NCBI GenBank assembly: GCA_029934915.1
Contig: JAOZLI010000038.1
Span: 1 to 13,460 of the forward strand
DNA: 13,460 nt
Direction: 5' to 3'
DNA from: Desulfocapsa sp.
Lineage (GTDB): Bacteria > Desulfobacterota > Desulfobulbia > Desulfobulbales > Desulfocapsaceae
The notes under the pieces are model-generated. The model was not told the origin of the DNA and ran no database searches. It was given only the letters and a program-made list of their open reading frames with translations. Numbering within the stretch: position 1 is the first letter of the stretch; each line of letters opens with the position of its first letter. This document shows positions 8,488-13,460 of the stretch, one piece after another. A program made the position numbers and the translations under genes.

Positions 8488-8504
8488 TTCTATTTCGAAT
8501 AGAA
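8488..8504. repeat. Inverted repeat TTCTATT-TCG-AATAGAA
   Basis: Perfect 7-bp arms flank a 3-nt centre, with a T run directly to the left. On neither strand is the hairpin followed by a U-tract, so it is not an intrinsic terminator. Confidence 0.4.
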
Positions 8505-8563
8505 TAATAAGGCGGGGCAGCAAGTGCTTATGCAGACAATGATAAGATTTCTCTAAATTCCTG

Positions 8564-9187
8564 TCAAGTATTTTTCATGGTCTCTTCGATTTTCTTTCCA
8601 AAAGAGTCATTTCTCACCAACCACTTAAGCTCTTCAACGGCTTCGGCAAATGACGAAGAGTTATCCACTACAAAATCGGCTAACTTCACCTTCTCTTCTA
8701 TCTTCATCTGCGCCGACACAGATTCACCAGCAGCATCCTTCGACACCTGATCCCGTTGCATCACTCTTTGTATGCAATCGGCCTCGTCAGCGTAAACAAG
8801 CAGCGTGCAATCAAAGTCACCCTGCCAGCCCTTTTCAAAAAGAAGAGGAATTTCAGCCACAAGATGCACCGAATCATTTGTAGCCATTTTGCAAAAGCGC
8901 TGCATCTCATTGCGAACCAATGGATGAATAAGAGCATCAACCGCTTCCCTAAATTGCTTATCTGCAAAAATTTTCTTTCGAAGAACAGGCCTGTCAATTT
9001 CACCATCTGGTAAAAAAATATCGGCAGGAGCGATTCTTTTTACCCCTTGCCACCCTTTGTGATCTATGGATAAAAGATCACGACAGAGAAGATCAGCACT
9101 AACCAGCGTCCCATCCAGTAATCCAGCAAGAACCTTAGAAATCTGGGTTTTTCCTGATCCCATACCGCCAGTTACAGCAATATTCAT
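8564..9187 (-). CDS. coaE: Dephospho-CoA kinase
   Basis: CoaE phosphorylates the 3'-hydroxyl of dephospho-CoA with ATP, the last step of coenzyme A synthesis. The 207-residue protein begins with the P-loop GGMGSGKT at 7-14, has the conserved acidic residue in SADLLCRD (D32), the HP pair at 88-89 and the lid-region segment EIPLLFEKGW (112-121). The length is normal. Its ATG lies 2 nt after the rluD stop, so it is probably translated from the same mRNA as carD and rluD. The ribosome-binding site is weak, which fits translational coupling. No clear terminator follows. Confidence 0.97.
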   Translation of the reverse strand: MNIAVTGGMGSGKTQISKVLAGLLDGTLVSADLLCRDLLSIDHKGWQGVKRIAPADIFLPDGEIDRPVLRKKIFADKQFREAVDALIHPLVRNEMQRFCKMATNDSVHLVAEIPLLFEKGWQGDFDCTLLVYADEADCIQRVMQRDQVSKDAAGESVSAQMKIEEKVKLADFVVDNSSSFAEAVEELKWLVRNDSFGKKIEETMKNT

Positions 9188-9189
9188 GA

Positions 9190-10167
9190 TTAGGAGATCA
9201 CCGTATATTCAGCTGAACGAAGCTCTTCTACTTTTTGCTTAAAGTCATCCCAAAGAGGTGCAGTAAACGAGATGATCTCTTTTGTAACCGGATGGGGCAG
9301 CCGCAAACGATGCGCATGAAGCATTTGCCTTGGAAACTGCGCGACATCACGCCCTCTCCCATAGAGCCTATCTCCGGCAACCGGATGCCCAAGCGATATC
9401 ATATGTACCCGTATCTGATGCGTTCGCCCTGTTTCAATTTTCACACGAACAAGACTCCACAATCCAGCATACTCTTCAAGTACCTGCCAATTCGAAACGG
9501 CGTATCGCCCACGCCCTTCTTCACAAACAGCCATTTTTTTCCTGTTAATGGGATGCCTGCCTATATTCGCAACTATCCTGCCCTTTTTTTCTTTGAATAT
9601 TCCACGAACTAATGCCAAATATTCTTTATCCACAGTACGTGCCTTAAATTCTTCCGACAAGAGCCTGTGCGACTGAACAGTCTTGGCGACCACCATAATA
9701 CCAGAGGTATCTTTGTCGAGCCTATGGACAATTCCGGGTCTCACATCATCACCGACACCTGCTATCTCCTGACAATAATATAAAAGACCATTCACGAGAG
9801 TCCCATCGGGATTTCCATGGGCAGGATGCACTACCAGACCTGGTGGCTTAGAAATAATAAGAAGATCGCTATCCTCGTACAGGACAGGGAAAGGAATTTT
9901 CTGCGGTTGTAAAGTGGGCGCAGCTGGAACAAACAAAGTACCCGTTATTATCTCTCCAGCCTTTAATTTATAACTACTCTTTTTCTCGGCCCCATCAACA
10001 CGAATCAGGCCTTTACGAATAGCCTGATTCAATAGACTCCTGGAATTGCCTGAGACATGCTGCACAAGAAAGTGATCAAACCTGCTACCACTATGTACAG
10101 GATAAACCTCAATAGTAATGATAGCAGATTGCTCAGTGTTTGGCTGTTCTAACGGGGGAGTGATCAT
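9190..10167 (-). CDS. rluD: RluD-family 23S rRNA pseudouridine synthase
   Basis: This 325-residue protein of the RluA/RluC/RluD family converts uridines to pseudouridine in RNA. It has an S4-like RNA-binding domain (about 18-85) and a catalytic domain with the signature HRLDKDTSG at 148-156, where D151 is the catalytic aspartate. The later segments EYLALVRG, GRTHQIRVH and HPVAGDRLYG are also family-typical. The S4 domain plus length points to the RluD type, but the exact target uridines cannot be read from sequence. The first 17 residues before the S4 domain are not conserved in character and the start has no Shine-Dalgarno, so the true start could differ slightly. It is 27 nt downstream of carD and 2 nt upstream of coaE. 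Confidence 0.9.
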   Translation of the reverse strand: MITPPLEQPNTEQSAIITIEVYPVHSGSRFDHFLVQHVSGNSRSLLNQAIRKGLIRVDGAEKKSSYKLKAGEIITGTLFVPAAPTLQPQKIPFPVLYEDSDLLIISKPPGLVVHPAHGNPDGTLVNGLLYYCQEIAGVGDDVRPGIVHRLDKDTSGIMVVAKTVQSHRLLSEEFKARTVDKEYLALVRGIFKEKKGRIVANIGRHPINRKKMAVCEEGRGRYAVSNWQVLEEYAGLWSLVRVKIETGRTHQIRVHMISLGHPVAGDRLYGRGRDVAQFPRQMLHAHRLRLPHPVTKEIISFTAPLWDDFKQKVEELRSAEYTVIS

Positions 10168-10194
10168 GACAACGAAGCCATGGAAATGGACAAC

Positions 10195-10719
10195 TTACTT
10201 AAAAAGGTCTTCAATTAATTTTTCAATTTTGGATTCATCAACCTTTCTGGCAAGAGAGATCTCGGTTACCAATAAATTTTTAGCAGTATCCATCATTTTT
10301 CGCTCGCCATAGGAAAGATCTTTATCAACTGAGAGCAGATACAAATCTCGAAGAACGGCGGCTACCTCATGAATAGAACCTGTCTTGATCTTTTCCATGT
10401 ACTCACGATAACGTCGGTTCCATGTTTGAGTCCCAATTTCTCTATCACGATCTCTCAGGATATCAAGAACCTTTTCCACTTCTTTTTTGCTGATAATGGC
10501 ACGTAAACCAACATTATCACTACTCACAGTGGGGATCATGATTTTCATGGCATTATCAAGAATTTTCATTATATAATAATCCTGATCAATACCAGCCACA
10601 GTCTGAGACTCAATAGCCTCTATAACTCCTACTCCATGGGCCGGATAAACGGCCATATCGCCTGCTGCAAACAAAGTATCCTCCTGGGAAAACTTCAGAG
10701 ATTCGGACATGAACCTCAT
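10195..10719 (-). CDS. carD: CarD/CdnL-type RNA polymerase-binding transcription regulator
   Basis: CarD/CdnL proteins bind the RNA polymerase beta subunit and stabilise the open promoter complex, notably at rRNA promoters in mycobacteria and myxobacteria. The 174-residue protein has the N-terminal RNAP-interacting domain (about 17-75, with GDMAVYPAHGVGVIEAI) and a helical C-terminal domain. That domain contains TWNRRYREYMEKIKTG, where W100 matches the tryptophan that wedges into the promoter bubble in known CarD proteins. The start could be M1 (10719) or M4 (10710): a GAGG sits 3 nt before M4, while M1 has only a weak purine stretch. It heads the carD-rluD-coaE group, with a 116-bp non-coding gap upstream. 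Confidence 0.93.
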   Translation of the reverse strand: MRFMSESLKFSQEDTLFAAGDMAVYPAHGVGVIEAIESQTVAGIDQDYYIMKILDNAMKIMIPTVSSDNVGLRAIISKKEVEKVLDILRDRDREIGTQTWNRRYREYMEKIKTGSIHEVAAVLRDLYLLSVDKDLSYGERKMMDTAKNLLVTEISLARKVDESKIEKLIEDLFK

Positions 10720-10793
10720 TGGATATGAGAATTTCTTTTATACAATAAATATACGAAGAGCAAATCTGTATAAGAAAAGTTCTCAGCATACCA

Positions 10794-10810
10794 CACTTTT
10801 CCAAAAAGTG
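10794..10810. repeat. Inverted repeat CACTTTT-CCA-AAAAGTG upstream of carD
   Basis: Perfect 7-bp arms flank a 3-nt centre in the pth-carD gap, about 75 bp before the carD start. On the minus strand it is followed by TGGTATGCT, which resembles an extended -10 element. It lacks a U-tract, so it is not a clear pth terminator and could instead be an operator. Confidence 0.4.
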
Positions 10811-10835
10811 CTTTGAAAAAACAGTGAGTTGCTCG

Positions 10836-11429
10836 TCATTTAACGCTATTTAACAAATTCATAGCCTTCTCGGCACCGAATTCCACGAACAGCTGAATAC
10901 CTTCAAGTAACGTTTCCATACGTTCATCCATAATTTTTTGTTCTTCATTGGAAAAAGGAGCAAGCACAAAACGCTCTACAGGTATGTCTGGATGAATATT
11001 ATTTTGCCCAGGTCTTCCAATGCCAATTTTCAATCTGAAAAATTGTTTACTGCCCAAGCATTGAATAATGGATTTAATCCCATTGTGGCCACCTGGCCCA
11101 CCTGTGGCAGCCATTTTCAGCCGCCCAGGATGCATATCAAGATCATCATGAAGGACAAGAATATGATCTGTAGGCACCTTATAAAAATCAGCAAATCTGG
11201 CTAAGGACTTTCCCGATAGATTCATATAGGTCTGTGGTTTTAGAAGATAAACACGTTTACCTGCCAATTGAGTCCGACAAGAAAGGGTCTCCCATTTTTC
11301 AGCATTAAGAGAGGTGCCAATGGTATCTGCCAATGCATCGACAACTTGGAACCCAACATTATGCCTGGTATTCTCATATTTGCTCCCGGGATTCCCAAGA
11401 CCAGCAATTAAATATACTTCCTCAGCCAC
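10836..11429 (-). CDS. pth: Peptidyl-tRNA hydrolase
   Basis: Pth cleaves the ester bond of peptidyl-tRNAs that drop off ribosomes, recycling tRNA. The 197-residue protein shows the family signature GLGNPGSKYENTRHNVGF with catalytic H23, the KPQTYMN segment with N70, D95 in LHDDLD, and N116 in GGPGGHNG. The start is GTG, preceded at 8 nt by AAGGA; no ATG fits the conserved N-terminus. It is next to rplY, a very common pairing in bacteria. An intrinsic terminator lies between them and ends only 15 nt before the GTG, so pth is probably made by readthrough from rplY or from an unseen promoter upstream of the hairpin. Confidence 0.97.
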   Translation of the reverse strand: MAEEVYLIAGLGNPGSKYENTRHNVGFQVVDALADTIGTSLNAEKWETLSCRTQLAGKRVYLLKPQTYMNLSGKSLARFADFYKVPTDHILVLHDDLDMHPGRLKMAATGGPGGHNGIKSIIQCLGSKQFFRLKIGIGRPGQNNIHPDIPVERFVLAPFSNEEQKIMDERMETLLEGIQLFVEFGAEKAMNLLNSVK

Positions 11430-11444
11430 GTGTTTTGTCCTTTC

Positions 11445-11485
11445 AAAAAAAAATCCGGAAAAGGTTTTTCAAAACCTCTTCCGGA
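11445..11485 (-). terminator. Intrinsic terminator downstream of rplY
   Basis: On the minus strand a 15-bp stem (arms 11471-11485 and 11454-11468, one G-U pair, otherwise complementary) with a 2-nt nominal loop is followed by nine uridines (+ strand A-run 11445-11453). It starts 24 nt after the rplY stop. The pth ribosome-binding site begins immediately after the U-tract. Confidence 0.92.
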
Positions 11486-11509
11486 CGAATCTTACATTTG
11501 TATTACGTA

Positions 11510-12211
11510 TTACTCAGAATCAGCGGAAGCCGCATCTCCCTCTGCTGAGGCATCAGCCTCTGTATCTGTTGCATCTGCCGATGCCGCTTCTGCTGCCTCT
11601 GCTGCTTCTGCGGAATCTGCTGCGGCCGTTGCTGCTGCTGCCGCTGCTGCTGCTGCTGCTGCTGACACAACCTCAACGCAAAGGATATCCCCATCGGAAT
11701 CCATTTTTACATTCTCAGGCAGTTTAATGTCTGCAAACAAAATCGTTTCGTCAATATCCAGATCGGAGACATCAACGCTAATAACATCTGGAATCTCAAG
11801 CGGTAAGCCTTCAAGTACTACAACTGCATTGTGGACAACAATCTCGCCACCACGATCTACACCCTTTGCTTTTCCGGTAAATTCAACCTTTACAGAGAAA
11901 GACCTGGAAGTCTCAAGGTTAATTTCCAGAAAATCGGCATGGATCAATCTATCATCAACGGGATCTGTTTGAATCTCTCGCATCATAACGTGGCGAGTAT
12001 CATCTCCATTAATGGAAAGATTTACCACTGCATTTTTGCGGCTGATTTGATACAACGTTTTCAAAAACGGCTTGGTCTCAAGCTGCAGCGATAGTGAATC
12101 TTTACTATTTCCGTACAATACGGCTGGCGTATTTCCGCTTACACGCAGACGACGCATGGAACCTTTGCCAAAAACTTCTCTTGTTGAAGCAGACATGTCT
12201 ACTTGTAGCAT
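11510..12211 (-). CDS. rplY: 50S ribosomal protein L25, general stress protein Ctc type
   Basis: L25 binds 5S rRNA in the large ribosomal subunit. The 233-residue protein is the long two-domain form (TL5/Ctc). The N-terminal 5S rRNA-binding domain (about 6-95) includes GKGSMRRLRVSGNTPAVLYG, and the C-terminal beta domain (about 100-182) includes the VEFTGKAKGVDRGG and LEGLPLEIPDVISVDVSDL segments. Beyond it lies a tail of about 50 residues made almost only of Ala, Asp, Glu and Ser, beginning with 11 alanines encoded mostly by GCA. Low-complexity acidic or alanine tails are known in this family, but length varies. AAGGAG lies 6 nt before the ATG. A leader hairpin precedes it and a strong terminator follows. 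prs is 90 nt upstream on the same strand. Confidence 0.97.
   Translation of the reverse strand: MLQVDMSASTREVFGKGSMRRLRVSGNTPAVLYGNSKDSLSLQLETKPFLKTLYQISRKNAVVNLSINGDDTRHVMMREIQTDPVDDRLIHADFLEINLETSRSFSVKVEFTGKAKGVDRGGEIVVHNAVVVLEGLPLEIPDVISVDVSDLDIDETILFADIKLPENVKMDSDGDILCVEVVSAAAAAAAAAAATAAADSAEAAEAAEAASADATDTEADASAEGDAASADSE
11630..11662 (-). repeat. GCA trinucleotide tract coding poly-alanine in rplY
   Basis: Eleven consecutive alanine codons (ten GCA and one GCG); on the plus strand 11643-11663 is seven perfect GCT units. Slippage would add or remove alanines without shifting the frame. The surrounding tail also uses GCA and GCG heavily. Confidence 0.85.
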
Positions 12212-12226
12212 TTGTTTCTCCTTAGT

Positions 12227-12258
12227 CTCGAGTCTGACAATGTTTCAGACAAATCGAG
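12227..12258 (-). promoter_or_regulatory. Leader hairpin just upstream of the rplY ribosome-binding site
   Basis: On the minus strand CTCGA and GTCTGA pair with TCAGAC and TCGAG across a 7-nt loop, with a 3-nt bulge on the 5' side; one more pair can extend the base. No U-tract follows. The AAGGAG begins a few nt after the stem. The 5' arm can alternatively pair with an upstream GAGA, so two folds are possible. A GATAAT at 12260-12265 is a weak -10 candidate. Its role in rplY control is inferred from position. Confidence 0.4.
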
Positions 12259-12301
12259 AATTATCTCAAAAATAAAATTTTTAGTAATTATCACACACCA
12301 G

Positions 12302-13240
12302 TTACACAAAAAGTGAACTGATGGAACCTTCGGTATGAATACAATCTATGGCAGCTCCGAGCAAATTAGAGACTGAGAGCACCTTAATTTTATCACATGT
12401 CTTTGCATCGCCACGAAGAGGAATGGAATTGGTAACAACCAGCGAGCTTATCTCTGATTTATTCAGACGCTCAACAGCAGGCCCTGAAAGCACAGGATGC
12501 GAACAACATGCATGCACTTCATTGGCACCATGTTTCATAAGTGTTCCTGCACCATTACAAAGCGTCCCTGCAGTATCGACCATATCATCAAGCAAAATTG
12601 CAGTCTTCCCCTTCACGTCACCAATAACATGCATGGCCTCACACTCGTTAGGCCTGTCACGACGTTTATCAATAATAGCAAGTCCCGCATCCAATCGTTT
12701 GGCAAAGGCACGTGTTCGTTCAACACCACCCGCATCGGGAGAGACCATAACGACATTTTTAAATTTGTCTTTGATATAGTCAAGAATTACTGGAGCAGCG
12801 TAAAGATGATCCACAGGAATATTAAAGAATCCCTGAATCTGGCCAGCGTGAAGATCCATGCTTAAAACACGGCGAACTCCAACGGCCATAAACATTTCGG
12901 CTACGACTTTAGCTGAAATGGGTACTCGGGGTGCAACTTTTCTATCCTGGCGCGCATACCCATAATAAGGGACCACAGCGGTAATTCTTCTGGCGGATGC
13001 TCTTCGAAGAGCGTCAACCATGATCACCAGTTCCATAAGGTGATCATTAACCGGAGTAGAAGTGGGCTGCACAACAAAAACATCCGCACCACGAACATTT
13101 TCTTTTATTTCAACAAAGATCTCGCCATCACTGAATTTACGAACATCGGCTTCTGAAAGTGGCACCTTAAGATAGTCACAAATTTCCTGCGCCAGCACCG
13201 GATTGGCATTTCCTGAGAAAACTTTAATGATGTTTGGCAT
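12302..13240 (-). CDS. prs: Ribose-phosphate pyrophosphokinase (PRPP synthetase)
   Basis: Prs makes 5-phosphoribosyl-1-pyrophosphate from ribose 5-phosphate and ATP, feeding nucleotide, histidine and tryptophan synthesis. The 312-residue class I enzyme shows SDGE at 37-40, [11 protein letters not shown] at 91-101, the metal/ATP segment [11 protein letters not shown] with H131, the flexible-loop KRRD at 192-195, and the PRPP-binding DDMVDTAGT at 218-226. All main catalytic motifs are intact. The ATG has only a weak purine-rich ribosome-binding region. It lies downstream of tRNA-Gln on the same strand, 166 nt away, and 90 nt upstream of rplY; prs-rplY-pth is a widespread order. Confidence 0.98.
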   Translation of the reverse strand: MPNIIKVFSGNANPVLAQEICDYLKVPLSEADVRKFSDGEIFVEIKENVRGADVFVVQPTSTPVNDHLMELVIMVDALRRASARRITAVVPYYGYARQDRKVAPRVPISAKVVAEMFMAVGVRRVLSMDLHAGQIQGFFNIPVDHLYAAPVILDYIKDKFKNVVMVSPDAGGVERTRAFAKRLDAGLAIIDKRRDRPNECEAMHVIGDVKGKTAILLDDMVDTAGTLCNGAGTLMKHGANEVHACCSHPVLSGPAVERLNKSEISSLVVTNSIPLRGDAKTCDKIKVLSVSNLLGAAIDCIHTEGSISSLFV

Positions 13241-13406
13241 GTTCTTTTTCTTTGTTGTTGTGGTGTTAAAAAACTTTTAAATATCTTTTCTACAGCACTA
13301 AAATTGACTGTAAATGTGTTCAAGTTCGTTCGTTTTTATTCTGGCGCAATGGTAGTGTCATGCGACTGAACAAAAACGAATGAAATTGGATGCATTTCCA
13401 GTCAAT
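13241..13406. other. tRNA-Gln to prs intergenic region
   Basis: This 166-nt gap holds no gene. It is mostly occupied by the 106-bp palindrome listed separately (13302-13407). The remaining 60 nt before prs are AT-rich, with a small TTAAAA/TTTTAA inverted repeat at about 13266-13280. No convincing -35/-10 pair for prs was found. Confidence 0.6.
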
Positions 13407-13407
13407 T
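13302..13407. repeat. 106-bp imperfect palindrome abutting tRNA-Gln
   Basis: Two 47-nt arms (13302-13348 and 13361-13407) are symmetric around 13354.5 with no bulge. As plus-strand RNA 38 positions form Watson-Crick pairs, 4 form G-U pairs and 5 mismatch. The strongest blocks are the outer 15 bp (14 matches, AATTGACTG... with ...CAGTCAATT), the 13-bp block 13329-13341 with 13368-13380 (12 matches), and CGCA with TGCG at the apex. The right end coincides with the base complementary to the terminal A of the tRNA CCA. It has no coding capacity. It could be a MITE-like or REP-like element, or a structured RNA. Confidence 0.8.
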
Positions 13408-13460
13408 GGCTGGGGCGGGAGGGATCGAACCTCCGAATGTCGGGATCAAAACCCGATGCC
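13407..13460 (-). tRNA. tRNA-Gln (UUG anticodon), 3' portion
   Basis: The gene is cut by the right window edge; the acceptor 5' strand and most of the D-arm are missing. Visible on the minus strand are the anticodon stem TCGGG/CCCGA with loop TTTTGAT, giving anticodon TTG (13447-13449), a 5-nt variable region, the T-arm GGAGG/CCTCC with loop TTCGATC, the acceptor 3' strand CGCCCCA, discriminator G and an encoded CCA (13407-13409). The acceptor end CCCCAGCCA is typical of bacterial tRNA-Gln. It reads toward prs. Confidence 0.95.

Larger units (their letters stand above)
8262..8563. other. Non-coding rho upstream region
   Basis: This 302-bp AT-rich gap between coaE and rho holds three inverted repeats (listed separately), a TATAAT at 8401-8406 on the minus strand that could be a -10 for rho, and a leader of about 130 nt. 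The early leader (about 8341-8395) is pyrimidine-rich and poor in G on the transcribed strand. The only long open frame here starts with TTG, lacks a ribosome-binding site and ends in an isoleucine run, so it is not called. No -35 at ideal spacing was found; TTGTCA lies 21 bp upstream of TATAAT. Confidence 0.5.

Noticed and set aside
8335..8523. 62-residue open frame on the minus strand upstream of rho
   Set aside because: It begins with TTG, has no ribosome-binding site, and ends in a low-complexity isoleucine run from AT-rich DNA; it reads as leader sequence.
8521..8545. Possible coaE terminator around GCAAGTGCTTATGC
   Set aside because: The symmetry is broken and leaves almost no loop, and no U-tract follows on the minus strand.
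10155..10185. Five-codon ATG...TGA frame overlapping the rluD start
   Set aside because: It lacks a ribosome-binding site and is expected by chance; the ATGA overlap alone is not evidence of a leader peptide.
11430..11972. 180-residue Ser/Ala-rich open frame on the plus strand
   Set aside because: It is the antisense shadow of rplY; its composition is created by the GCA/GCT repeat region and the N-terminal part reads through the terminator.
1..13460. CRISPR arrays, insertion sequences with transposase, toxin-antitoxin or defence genes
   Set aside because: No regularly spaced direct repeats, transposase or defence-type proteins were seen; the coding content is core housekeeping genes.

Overview
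This is a housekeeping segment of a bacterial chromosome. The order prs, rplY (Ctc/L25), pth, carD, rluD, coaE, rho, rpmE, prfA, prmC, murA beside a sigma-54 PilR/PilS-type two-component pair resembles sulfate-reducing Deltaproteobacteria, most likely Desulfobulbales (Desulfotalea/Desulfocapsa relatives). That placement is inferred from gene order and protein style, not from a search.

Layout. Bases 1-156 hold the 3' end of a GIY-YIG nuclease-family gene. Bases 230-3318 (+) hold a response regulator/histidine kinase pair only 5 nt apart. It converges, with a 7-nt gap, on a long leftward gene train filling 3326-13460 (-). Read 5' to 3' on the minus strand, the train is tRNA-Gln(UUG, cut by the window edge), prs, rplY, pth, carD, rluD, coaE, rho, rpmE, prfA, prmC, murA. 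The genes serve translation (L25, L31, RF1, the RF1 methyltransferase, peptidyl-tRNA hydrolase, 23S pseudouridine synthase), transcription (Rho, CarD), PRPP and CoA synthesis, and peptidoglycan precursor synthesis. prfA-prmC is a functional pair, because PrmC methylates the GGQ glutamine of RF1.

Regulatory layout. Two strong intrinsic terminators follow the ribosomal-protein genes rplY and rpmE. Each lies so close to the next gene (pth, prfA) that no full promoter fits between them, so those genes probably depend on readthrough or on promoters upstream of the terminator. rpmE has a near-consensus sigma-70 promoter and a small leader hairpin. rho has a 302-bp upstream region with three separate inverted repeats and a G-poor, pyrimidine-rich leader that could take part in Rho autoregulation.

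Most unusual element. A 106-bp imperfect palindrome (13302-13407) lies between tRNA-Gln and prs. All its segments share one centre with no bulges in 47-nt arms, and one end coincides with the last base of the tRNA CCA. No complete novel defence or mobile system is visible; the rest is core genome.
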